From Membranipora membranacea (taxonomy: Eukaryota > Bryozoa > Gymnolaemata > Cheilostomatida > Membraniporidae), in NCBI GenBank assembly GCA_914767715.1, contig OU612074.1:1009501-1069500 (forward strand): DNA of 60,000 bases, read 5' to 3'. The notes under the pieces were generated by a model. It was not told where the DNA came from. It saw only the letters and a list, made by a program, of their open reading frames with translations, and ran no database searches. Below are positions 13,101 to 23,592 of this stretch, in pieces; positions within the stretch are counted from its first letter, which is position 1, and each line of letters starts with the position of its first letter. The position numbers were made by a program, and so were the translations under genes.

Positions 13101-16100
13101 GGACTACTTTGCGCTGCCAATCCTGACTTGATACGATAAATGGTTGTGTGGCATCTGAGCCAGATGCTCCCAGTTATTGACAGCTCCTATTCTTTTGCAT
13201 GGGCAGCGGTGACTTAAATTTCATAAATTGCCATCACATACATGAGAAATTAAATTATAGACGATTGAGGGTTTTGAAATTGCTAAACAAGGAATAGCTT
13301 CAATAAGAATGAAAAATCAAGGAAATCGGACCAGTAGTTCTCAAGTTAGTATCCTAGGCGAGGCATGACCTTAAGGAGATTATCTAACTACAAAGATTGT
13401 AAATTTGTCTTTCTCATACTTTAATATTGTATAACTCTACAGTGAAGGGTCTTTGTGTATATTCACTTTATGCTTGTGACTCCAAACAAGAAGAGATTTG
13501 TATCTGATGGTGACAGGCTCTAATCTTGTCTGTCCATCTCATCTCAGGACAACATCTCATCTCATCTCATCCACACTACAAACGCTCGAGGACACAGGGT
13601 CATTTTTGGTTGTTTCAATTCCATGTTTCTTTTCTCTTATTCTCAGGATCTTTTGGAGATTTTACCTAACAGAACATCAGATACTTACAAACAGTTCTTA
13701 CGCACCTTAGAACGTAACCACCCTGATGTAGTACAAGCGCTCAATGCCACAAGAAGCTCACTGAATAAGAATCAGTCTCTTAAATCACTTGGTATGTACA
13801 TTCTACAAGTCATTACAAGTCTTACTGTTTCACTTCCTCTGCATGCAATAAACCCTATACAAACAAAGGTTTCTTAAGTAAAAGCATAATCTCAAACTCC
13901 CTGGTAAAAGCCATATACATTTCTGAGTTGTTTCCACTTGATTAGAGAGAAGACAATCATGAATTGGACCGTTTTTGACTGATATGTCGTAGATATTCGA
14001 CTGTACATGAAGGATTACCTAAGGAGAGTATACGCAGATAGGTTTCAGAGGATAAGACCATACTTCTGGAACTCCACCATCACAGCAGATCTCAAGTCTC
14101 ACTATGTACAACTTGACATTACAGATCTCAAAGGGTAAATGTCCTTATTGGTCATTACAAAAGCACACACTTATATGAATCTGTTTTCTAGCCCGGTGGC
14201 AGCCCCCTCCTATCTTATCACTTCCATTTGCACTTTTGGATGGATAAGGTTTGTCAGCTGTTTCTGGTACAGTTTTTCACGCTGATCGCAATGGTAATAT
14301 TGTACCTTACACTAAGTTGCACAATAGGCTGCTATTTCCCAAAAATACTGCCAGTAAAAGGGAAAGTGATCAAAAAATTATGATATGGTTTCAAAACATC
14401 TAAAATCTGAAAGAGCATTTCATAATTAGTGGATCTACAACTTTACATGGGTCCGCTATAATAGAAAGCCGAGATGCGGCCAACAACGGTTGCAATACCC
14501 CTTATATCACCTGTGTATAACTATCATTAAAGCGAAACTACTTATTCAATTATGCTGCTGCCTAAAAAACAGGCTTGGAATGTTCGTATTGATCTGAATT
14601 TTTGAAGGTACTGTGTATTGACCCTCCCATCACATAACACCAGTTTTTAATGCTCTGAGTGTGTCATTTTTTTCAAATAGTGCACATTTTTAGGTTTCCT
14701 TTATAGTATCATAAAAATATTTTTGGTCATTGATGGAGTCAATACAAAACCACCACAAAAAATCAGATCGATACGAACATACGAAGTCAGTGTTCGAGGA
14801 GCCTGCAAAATTGAAAAAGGAGTGTTAAGGGGGTATTGCAGTCGTTGTTGGTCACATCTCGGCTATTTATGATGGCAGACCCATGTAAACATGTAGATCC
14901 ACTAATTATGACTGCTCTTTCAGATTTTGGATGTGTTGAAACCATATCATCATTTTTTTTTATCACTTTCCCTTTTTTGGGCAGCGTTTCTCACTTTATC
15001 ACTTTTTATAAGGTTGGTCATTCACTCAATATTTGAGATATCATGCTGATATTATACCAAAAACTGATCAAGGTATGTATAAATCTGAGTGCAGAGTCTG
15101 AGTAGCCCAACTTATAATGTGAGCACAGGACTCACCTTTGAAATAAAAAGAAACCCAGCAATTTTGGCCTTTTTCGGCTGCGTTTTTGGCAATTTGCTGC
15201 CTATTGTGCGACTTTGTGTAAGGTACATCATCCCCATTGCGACCGCTTTGAAAAACTACCCTAGAATCCACTCATAGGATTTTTGGTAGGCTGCCACTGG
15301 ACTATTAGGCTGTACAGACTTTCTGATATGGGCCTTGCCACTTCATGACTGGATTGTCTTTTTCCTATTGAACTAGATCTCTAGAACGACTATGAATTGT
15401 TTATCTGGCAACACATCCTTCTATTTACTATTTGCCCTCGAAGAGTTTAATCACAATGATTATGTAATTCACTTACTCTTATCTCGGTTGTCAATATTCT
15501 CCACCGCAGGTTGAAGAGTAATGTTGCACGGAGGTAATTTGTGGTTTAAATTTGTTTGTGTGTGAAGGTTTGATTTGGTTTTGCGTGCTGTGTGTGTTCT
15601 ATTTGTTTGTGTCTTATGATAGGGAATAATTTTAACAGACAAATCATTGACATATCCTATCTATGTTGCCACTTAGCCTTAGATAGCATTCTTTGTTACC
15701 ACAGGCTGGCTGCCCGACGGAACTTGTTTTCTGTTCATGCTGAAAAAGTTATTTCCAATAACTGAAATATTTGTACCTGCCGCCATATTAAAAAAACTAT
15801 TTTTGGTTTCAGTCGCAGGTTCCCCATCGAAAGGCTCTTCCTAGAAACATCACGGCCTGCAAAAGTATTATTGGAGGGAAAACCCGGGAGTGGGAAATCC
15901 ACATACTGTAACAAGCTGGTTTATGATTGGGCAAGAGGAGATAATTTCCAATCTTTTGATGTAGTCATACTTCTGGATCAAAACCGTATAGATGAATCTT
16001 CGTTAGAGGAGGCTATCTATAGTCAGCTCAGTTTATATAATGGTGAGCTTGTGTATCGCTTTTTGTTTCTTTTATTTGAACATTAAATCTTAGTTCATTT

Positions 16101-19100
16101 ACATCCCAATGCTACTGGAACGATGGGTGTTGAGATTAAATTAACTTAACCCTGAGGAAACCTGAACTGTGTAAAGAGAGCAGCATAAATATGACAATTG
16201 AATTACCTAGATTACCTTCTTCTTCTTAAATTTCTTTAATGCAGATGGGAGAGGAACCTTACTTGAATGTAGCTGGGGAATGAGGTTACTAATCCTTAAC
16301 CCTAAATGTTTTACATCATTCAGGCCAAATATTCGTTTTGGTCTACTCTGCTGTATTGCCAATTGTAATCTTAATGAGTTGATATGACCATTACTGTTAT
16401 AATGCTACCCAAAGCTATCTTTTCTCCCAGGAGAGCTGAATATGAAGAGAGATATGGTATGGTCAGTGTTAATGGCCTGTAAGAGAAGACTACTGATTAT
16501 ATTAGATGTGTTCCATGCCGGCCCTGAAGACAATCCAAAGGTCTGTATTAATTACTACGGTGAATGCTCTGCTACAGTCACTTTATTCGAGCAAGGTCGA
16601 GTGGGGGGGGGGGGGGGGCGGGGGGAGGGGGTGCTAAAGTCTGAGGGGCTTAGACTAGGTCTACCATTGATACCAACTCTTATCTGTCAGAGAAAATTTA
16701 TGGTCATTAAATTTTTGCCACTGTCCCCATCGATTCATCTTAGGACTAGGAGGTGGCTTAGTTGGTTAGAGCGCCGGGCCTTCAGCATACAAGTGATGAA
16801 GGTCGTGGGTCCAAAGCTCACTGCAGTCCATCGACTACTGGGTTTCCGTTGGCCTCCAGGTGTAATCCTACCTCCCTGCTATCAGAGAGCAACTTGGCGC
16901 AGGCATTGCAGCCTAGCCCATACGGAAAATTAATATTTCGCCGCCCATGCTCGGGGATGTTGCGTGTGAAGTGACATCTGATTTTAATGAACCTAGAACA
17001 CATGATGTGTAGGATCTATAACCAAATTATTTCTGGTCAACATTGTGATTCACCTGATTTAGGTCATGTCTCTACTGAGAGGAGAAATATTAGAAGATTG
17101 TTCAGTGCTAATCACCTGTCTTCCGGAGCAAGTTACCAAGTTGTCTCCATTTTGTGACCGTCGGCTAATCAATCTCGGTCTGGATCGTACGCGACAGGAA
17201 CAGTTTATCACTAGATACGCTCTACTCAACAGAGGCAAAGGTAAGCAGTTAGTTTGGGGTGTGCTTGGCTGGGATGTTCCGGGAAGAGGGGGGGGGGGGG
17301 GGGTTGGTTTGGTTTGTCAGCCCTCTAAGCCATGAGCTTGCAACACCAACAGTACCTTTAATTTAGGTCTTTCAATGCTTGATCTGGTGCACAAGAACAC
17401 CTAATATAATACCAAAGCCAAGCAAGCTCGGTTATATATTGAGATTGATAGAGCCTGAAATATATCACATGTAAATGAAGTTTTAATATGGCTACGCTTT
17501 GAGTTACTCCCCCACAAGCCAGCAACGTTACCTTTTGACAGTAGCGACTCAAAGTATGTCGATTTAAGAGCTTAACATTAAGGAACATTGGGCCAATACC
17601 GGACGATTCTGTCTCATAAATGATTAGTTTTTCAATGGTTACAGAATTTGAGCGATATGGTAACTTAACTTGTTATATTTCTCATAATATGTAGAATAGT
17701 TAGTTCATCTCAGATATTCTTCTTCTTTTTTATTCTCTCCATGTTTACATATTTTTCTAAATTTATTCTTATTGCAGCACACATAGATTCTCTTTCACCA
17801 TCATGACCAAGTCAATAATTATTCTTGTATTACTTTATTTATTTTGAAATTGCCAGATTTGTCTCTCCTAATTCGATCAAATTTGCCTGTACTTAGAGCT
17901 GCTCCCCCCCCCCCGCTTTCCCTGTAAATGCAGCAAATTAGTTCAAACTTGATCTATGTCTCAATAAAGTACTAACCAGATGTGCCTCTGCATTATCATA
18001 GCTGCATATTTTACTCTTATAGCCGAGGATTACGCTGGACTAGTCAGCAGCACACTACATCATATGGGTAAAGAGTATGAGTATCTCATGTCATCACCGA
18101 GAATGCTGTCACTCCTTTGTCTGCTGACTCAGAACGAAGAGAAGACAATATCAGCTACTACCTCTCTACTTCTACAGTCTGTGTTCAACATCTACCCGTT
18201 CTTATACTGCATACAACAAGGTGATGTATAAATGTGCGATTCTCTGGTCTGGCTAGTTAGAATAGAAGTGTCCTGGAACGTACTTACACTGTCATATTAG
18301 TCCAGAATTCCCAGAAAATCAAACCTCAGTGATCGATTCCAATTAGTATTATTAGTACATAACCCTAAAGGAGTAAAATTATTGGTTGAATGAGAAAATT
18401 TGCCTGTTGCACATGCTTTAAAAAGCTGAACTGAAACTAGTGGCATTTATGACATCCACTCACCTTCTCTAGCTTAGAAGTCCCTAAACTCGACTATTGC
18501 TGATATTTACTTGTCTATAGAATGAATTCAGAGCAGTAGCCTGTAATGTAATTGTCTTGCTTTTAGGGGTAGACTACAATCCAGATAACCCGCCAGCAGA
18601 CATGGTATACGCCCTCAATCAGTTACAGAGTTTAGCCTTAGAGACAGTATTAGATAATCCACAGACTATTATGTCATATGAGATGGTACAGCATGGATAC
18701 GGCTGTAAACTTCTCACGCGGGTAAGAAACTGTCAACAATACATGTGTTCCCCTTTGCTTGAAAACAATAATAATATTTCAGATGTAAGGCACCGCAGCA
18801 TGATGATGAAAGAAATTACTGCACTTTTTCAGAGTTATGGACACAAAAGCCTTGATAACCTGGGTGTTGAAAACCTCTAACATTGTGCAAAATGTTGAAT
18901 AAAGGGAAAACTTTTATTTGACATCTTGCTGCATCATCGCAGCATGAACAACCTTTGAAGTTTTGTGATATCGGAATTGAAAACTTGGCTATGGTGCCTT
19001 GACTTCATTTCCCATCAGTCCAGCGTCCAGTTCAAAACTGAGTTGCAGCGATGAGTCTTATTCATGTCTCTTTCTTGTCTGTAGCTCGGTGTTCTGGAGA

Positions 19101-22100
19101 CACATGATCACTTAAAGGATAACAAGCTTATACAGGTGCTCTCCTTCAGAGACAGGACTCTGCAGGAGTTCTTAGCAGCCAGTAAACTTTCTCAGCTGTC
19201 TACAGATGAAGTGAAGAATTACATCCAGGTACTACTAGTTGTATTAGTATTATACTAGTATAGTTCTGAAATAGTACTAGTAATAGTTTTATAGTAGTAT
19301 AGTACTAGAATAGTACTAGTAATAGGTCCTATGCAAATAGTCTCATTTGATTAATCTATTTTTGGGACAGGCAATCTTTAAGTTGATTGCTGAGTTTTTA
19401 AACAAATTTTGAGTTTATATTATTATCACTTCAGGTGGCGTTTCACAGATCTGATTAACATCAACTTTTAGGTCTACCTTTGAATATTGCTACTGAAAAT
19501 CCTCATCTTCACTCTTTCGATTAGATAATAGGCAGTTAAGTATAAATGGAAAGTAATCTGTTACAGCGTATGTTATCGAGCCCTTCTCTGCATCGGACCC
19601 TGGTATTGTTCGTTGGCTGTAAGAGGCACCACTATGATGCCGGGACTAATGCACAACTTCAGCAGGTATTCTCTCAGCTTGCACATCATAATAAATCTAC
19701 ACACAGTAACAGTCAGCACAGCTCATCACATCTTCCTATAGGTAAGCTCATCATTTCTAACCATAACGATCTTGTTTCTTTCGACAAGAGTCAAAAGGGG
19801 ACCTTGCAGCTTGAATGATTTGGATATTTCAGATGGAACTTTCAGTTTGAATCCTTCTTCATTTCAGTTTTTAATTGTGACAAGTTCAATACCTCTGTTC
19901 AGTTGGGAAATAAATGCTCATTAGTGCCATACATTGGTTGATTCATTACAACAAATTTGGTCGGTGTTTGTGCGTGATCAAGAACTATCAGATAGTTGAT
20001 TTTGCATTTTCAATTGTAAAACCAATCAGCTTTAATTTTCCCTCTATATAATTGATCCAATTAGAGGTCTCAATTATTATCTGTGTCCTTTCTCTTAGCT
20101 GCTTAAATCATTTTTTATAGTCTCTCAGTCATCAAGAAATAAAACTTCAGAGTTGTGCTTACATTGATGTTAAGAAGACAACTCCCTATATCTCTTACTC
20201 GATTGGTAACTATTGATAAATGTTTCACATTTCATAGGTGACTATGCATTGAGTCTAGAATGTGTAAATGAGAGTGAGCACAGGAAAGATGCTGTGAGAA
20301 TAATCGGTCAGAGTTTGCCTCATAAACTGAGCATTTCTCTGGACGAGCTCAACTCAACCTACACTGTTAGAGGTAAGATCAGTAACTGTATCAAGTGGAC
20401 TGTCGTTATCTCAGGGTGATGATAACGGGACACAGAAAGAGATCAAATAAAGACACTTATCTTTAAAATGCAATAGCTTTTCCCATTTCATTCTCTCATC
20501 AGGATATAAAGATATAAACAAAATTGAACCCCTACGCTTGTACCAGAAGGGTGCGGGGGTACAGGATACAGATCTGTCCACCTGCCCCTGCAGTTGCAGG
20601 GTTCTGTGTTGACCAGGCATGGATTGATGGGCAAATTGTTTTGAATAATTAGGTGAAAACTTTTGGATAGACTGTCTTCTCAGGACTGTCTTTGCTGGAT
20701 CGTCGATTGGAATGGTACACAGACAACATTCAAGAATGGACGGGAACGGGACAATTTTCATGTCCGCCTCCATAACTCTGATTTGTACCAAACTTCCGTT
20801 TCCTCGTTTCCTTGATAATTGAACTTGGTCCCTTTCATAAAAAAACGTCTTAGCAAAAGTTTACGTATTTGTAATGTAGGTCTGAGCAGAATCCTTGAGA
20901 AGAACTTCTCCTCAGTGTCTAGTATAGCTGTGGATCTCAATATAGCCTCTTACTTTCACATGGACACAGTGACTGAGTTAGGGGAGGCGATCAGCCGTTC
21001 CACCAGTGTTGATGAGCTTAGTCTAAGCTATGCCTCCACTGACTTACTAACAACCTTCCTGTCCAAAGTTACAAACAACTACAAGGCTAATATACTCAGC
21101 CTACTCTGTGATAGCAGAGTGTCTCCAACAGGTAAGATTTCTAATTTGCTGGGTATCATTATACAAATTAAAGCCAATATTTCTCTGATAGGAGCTGCCT
21201 CTCCCTTATGAGACAAATTATTACACATTGTAGACTCTGCTTGGTTTAGGTCTGTTTCTATAAAAAAACAGACAAAGTGAGGTATTTCTTCAGATTAAAC
21301 AAATTTGTGCCGAAATAGTGAGAATTTATCCAGTTTCATCAGTGTTTGGGGACTCAGCAAGGAGCAAACAAAAAGTGTTTTGGGTGAATTCAACTGAAAG
21401 ACTCTGCACCCTCAGGAGGATTGCAAGCCCTTGGTCTGATGATGCTGTTATTTTTTGAGTCTGATTCTACATAAACATAATCAAACTGTTCAGGCTAGAT
21501 GGCTGAATAATTTAGTTCATTCGTTTTAATCTCAATTTCTACCACCCGCAGAGAAGTTAACAGCCAGTACCTACACTGATCTGAAGACTACGATATCCTC
21601 AATAAGTGGAGTCACTCGATTCAGACTCAACCACTGTAAAAACTCACTAGCCCTGAGGAATATAGTCAGAAATCTTCCGGCTAATCTGCTCTGTCTAGAG
21701 TAAGTTACTTTGTCTGCGGCTCAGAACTTGAGCAAACCCAATTTTTGTGTGTCATGGGCTTCCTATTTAGTGTTCCAATCCTAAGAAACCCTCAAACGAA
21801 TACTCAAGGGGTTCTTAGCACAGCTAATAACCTCATCTAAGTATGATATCACCTGTGCTCATCCCACTAATCATGTTACTCTTGATGATAGTGATTTTCT
21901 GTGTACACTTTGATATCCCAATGTATAACAAAAACAATTTCAACTTTTTAATTTGATTTTGCGCTGAACTAACTGTACGCAGCATTGGGTTCCTTGTTAG
22001 GTAAGTCATAGAAAAACTCTGAAAAATTAACGTGGAACTACAAAAAGCAAAACACACCATATACCACATACGTGTATGGGTGCTATAGTAGTGTCCATGT

Positions 22101-22986
22101 AGTCAAGCTGCAATCAAGAGATTTGAAGCATAGCAGATTACTGGTTGATTATTTTTTATCTTTTCATTGTCTGAAATTCATTGTAATACTATGATAATTT
22201 TATTCTGACAGGTTAACCGATTGCCTATTAGACTCAGTATCTGCGATGGACATCACCTCATATTTAGATCGGGCGGCTACCCTGCAGACTCTAAATCTGT
22301 CTCTATGTGAGCTCAGTGATGGGGCTACAGGCATGAGTCTGTTTAAAGGGCTCAGAAATAATAAAGCCATATTAAATCTGAACCTAAGAGGTGCTAACCT
22401 CAGTGTACAGGCTATCAAGGTGTGTACTGAGTATTAATCTTTTACCGCATGATTTCTTAAAAATATATTAAAATCGAGGATTAATAATAAAATAACAATA
22501 CAGTAGTAGTTTAATTTCAAATTCATAACAATCCGTGAGCACCAAAAGATGTGCCACTAAAATTTGTAAATTTAAACGCCCTTTTTTTATGTACATAAAT
22601 TCCAACTCTCCTGTCTTATACATACTCATTAATGTATGCAACAAATCTGGTTTAGCCAGTTTGAAATATAAATCGCAGTGATTGATTAAAGTGTACAGTA
22701 CATTTCCTGAGAAATTTTCAAGTAAATACCCTACAATCAATGTAACACGTTCTTTCTCTTTCACTTTCAGGTGCTATGTGAAGCTTTAAAATTTAACAGA
22801 AATCTGCAGACTTTGGACCTGTCTGAGTTGGAGTTATCTACCCAGGCGTGTAATTCTATCTCCAGCCTTATCAATGTCAACAAATATATACATTGTTTGT
22901 ACATCTCTAATAGCTTCATTTCCTCGGATGGACTGAAAGTGTTGGAGGAGACCCACAGTGATACCCTCAAACTATGCATTGTGTGA
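5508..22986 (+). CDS. NLR-like protein: His/Gln-rich N-term, DZIP3-type HEPN, CARD, NACHT, LRR (20 exons)
   Basis: Hand-joined exons: 5508-7151, 8300-8519, 8720-8946, 9305-9528, 10808-10971, 11735-11901, 13647-13791, 13993-14134, 15813-16042, 16431-16540, 17063-17240, 18023-18220, 18567-18721, 19085-19228, 19567-19741, 20238-20372, 20880-21131, 21552-21699, 22212-22419, 22771-22986. All introns are GT-AG, every phase matches, and the sum is 5,082 nt (1,693 residues plus TGA). The ATG at 5508 is preceded by an in-frame TAA at 5484. Domains: disordered 1-548, HEPN about 565-770, CARD about 827-925, NACHT about 978-1216, helical/winged-helix part to about 1316, LRR-like repeats to the end. In known NLRs a CARD recruits partners and NACHT oligomerises with ATP, so a cytosolic innate sensor is the inferred role. 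Exons 3 and 15 needed less obvious acceptors, so those two boundaries are the weakest. Confidence 0.88.
8300..9528 (+). other. NLR exons 2-4: DZIP3-like HEPN domain
   Basis: Exons 8300-8519, 8720-8946 and 9305-9528 encode about residues 549-772. The opening motif NYALLCRLIINGGSQALHVV, followed by a KIYPPLTL segment, matches what I know of the start of DZIP3-type HEPN domains. A W-x-LLYP motif and a segment ending LSADLARLTWYTCHLA (typical: LxADLARIxxYRN) follow, then an aromatic/acidic helix (FSSMWGQLCEIFTRLA). HEPN folds of this kind occur beside death-fold and NACHT domains in many invertebrate proteins. Their function there is unclear, and I see no Rx4-6H ribonuclease motif that I would trust. 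Exon 3 must begin at 8720 (after CAG) for the phase to hold. Confidence 0.82.
11496..11620 (-). mobile_element. U2-snRNA-derived SINE, copy 1 (3' truncated)
   Basis: Read on the minus strand from 11620, it begins ATCACTTCCCGGCCTATTGG, close to the U2 snRNA 5' end (ATCGCTTCTCGGCCTTTTGG), then CTAAGATCAATGTGT. The body after the head matches the copies at 55.7 and 59.5 kb. The 3' ~105 bases are absent. It lies in NLR intron 5. Confidence 0.75.
11735..13791 (+). other. NLR exons 6-7: CARD
   Basis: Exons 11735-11901 and 13647-13791 encode about residues 827-930. The pattern is that of a caspase recruitment domain: a first helix (NALLSCYKLIVDTV), LVSQKILSKED at helices 2-3, then RTPRDKMKDLLEILPNR, which corresponds to the usual TRxxKxxxLLxxLPxR, and YKQFLRTLERNHPDVVQAL as the last helices. 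The intron falls inside the conserved helix-4 region. CARDs pair with other CARDs of adaptors or caspases, so signalling through a CARD partner is the inferred output. Confidence 0.85.
12448..12632. mobile_element. Small element with TAGTGCCCTCAC ends
   Basis: TAGTGCCCTCAC at 12448-12459 and its inverse at 12621-12632 bound 185 bp in NLR intron 6. The same end (GTGAGGGCACTG) occurs alone at 959-970. No target duplication is clear. Confidence 0.45.
14193..15300. mobile_element. Inverted-repeat (foldback) element in NLR intron 8
   Basis: The left arm, about 14193-14510, and right arm, about 14820-15300, are inverted copies. The ends read CCGGTGGCAGCC and GGCTGCCACTGG. Other matched stretches are TACCTTACACTAAGTTGCAC with its counterpart near 15205-15225, and ACATGGGTCCGC with GCAGACCCATGT. 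There is no coding capacity in between, so it is a non-autonomous element. Confidence 0.75.
16603..16631 (+). repeat. G-tract, potential G-quadruplex, NLR intron 10
   Basis: A run of 16 G followed by further G blocks split by single C and A bases on the coding strand. Similar tracts: 17288-17303 (G, intron 11), 17904-17914 (C, intron 11), 41720-41731 (C) and 57734-57747 (C). Confidence 0.7.
16749..16995 (+). mobile_element. tRNA-derived SINE
   Basis: A Pol III A box (TGGCTTAGTTGG, 16754-16765) and a degenerate B box (GGTCCAAAGCT, about 16808) are spaced as in a tRNA. The tail contains CGACTACTGGGTTTCC and CGCCGCCCATGCTCGGGG, both also found in the copy at 34.2 kb. It lies in NLR intron 10. 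Confidence 0.65.
19085..22986 (+). other. NLR exons 14-20: C-terminal helical part and LRR-like repeats
   Basis: Exon 14 has the family motif VLSFRDRTLQEFLAASKL (usual: FxHxTxQEFLAA), marking the end of the NACHT-associated helical part. From exon 17 on there are irregular leucine-rich units such as VDELSLSYAS, VTRFRLNHCKN, LQTLNLSLCELSD, AILNLNLRGANLS, LQTLDLSELELS and IHCLYISNSFIS, of about 28 residues each. Exons 19-20 hold the most regular repeats, in the RNase-inhibitor style. In NLRs this part senses ligand and restrains the NACHT. The reading ends at TGA 22984-22986. Confidence 0.8.
19228..19325. repeat. TAGTACTAG microrepeat cluster
   Basis: Irregular repeats of TAGTACTAGTAATAG start at the donor of NLR exon 14 and run into intron 14. 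Confidence 0.6.
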
Positions 22987-23200
22987 CCATAAGTTTGATG
23001 AAGCCTGCCTCAGGAATGAGACATCATATTTTTCTATATACTCTTAAGGCACTTAGTGATGGACTGGTTATCCATAAATTACCATATTTAATATGTGGTT
23101 AGGCTTTTATATCTGTTAGTTTCGATGATGCTGGTTTTGATTTACCATAGATGCCTCACTGTATATTTGTAAAATATTGTGTTTCTTATTTTATTCTTAA

Positions 23201-23206
23201 AATAAA
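23201..23206 (+). terminator. Poly(A) signal of the NLR gene
   Basis: AATAAA lies about 215 bases after the NLR stop codon in an AT-rich 3' UTR with no further exon-like sequence. Confidence 0.6.
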
Positions 23207-23519
23207 AATTATATTCCACCATACAAAATTACTACTCTTCACGGAAAAAACTAGTTTGTGCCATTTTGATTATTTATAATAGTAATTATGGCAGTCTTGC
23301 ATCAGAAATTTAGTGATAATTTCAAACCTAGGTATTACAAAAGCTGCACGTTTATGGCGTGTGTAACCTTTTGTTTGCTATGGTTGACAATCACCATGTT
23401 TCCATGTGAGTTTCGAGGTCGGCCTAGATCAAGCTTGAGTTTTCACCTCTTGACTGGATCTCGAAATATGCAGTCATTCCCATGTTAGAGCTGAGAAAAA
23501 AAACATCAAACAAATCTGC

Positions 23520-23592
23520 TGCCGCCGGGATTTGAACCCCGGCCTCCCACGTCAGAGTCTTTGATGCTAACCGCTCGATGTAGCTTAATTAT
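23520..23592 (-). pseudogene. tRNA-like sequence, probably a tRNA pseudogene or SINE head
   Basis: The minus strand has a D-arm-like GAGCGGTTAGCATC and a strong T-arm CCGGGGTTCAAATCCCGG, with a run of T about 20 bases after the end. The acceptor stem hardly pairs and the T loop is one base too long, so it is unlikely to be a working tRNA. Confidence 0.5.

Larger units (their letters stand above)
15813..18220 (+). other. NLR exons 9-12: NACHT NTPase domain, degenerate
   Basis: The P-loop GKPGSGKST lies at about residues 1000-1008 and is intact (Walker A, followed by the typical LVYDWA). Walker B reads LLIILDVFHAG at about 1075-1085: Asp1080 is kept, but the acidic pair usually found in the DG(L/F)DE motif is replaced by His-Ala. 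The sensor-1 segment reads SVLITCLPE where family members usually have TSRP, so the arginine is absent. Exon 12 carries the usual SSPRMLSLLCLL helix (P, L and C as in other NACHT proteins). The domain therefore looks able to bind a nucleotide but poorly equipped to hydrolyse it; that is inference. Confidence 0.82.

Noticed and set aside
16442-16933. 163-codon frame extending NLR exon 10
   Set aside because: Past 16540 it runs through the intron, poly-G tract and SINE; the GTCTGT donor at 16541 keeps the phase with exon 11.
23520-23592. Functional tRNA gene
   Set aside because: The acceptor stem does not pair and the T loop is one base too long.
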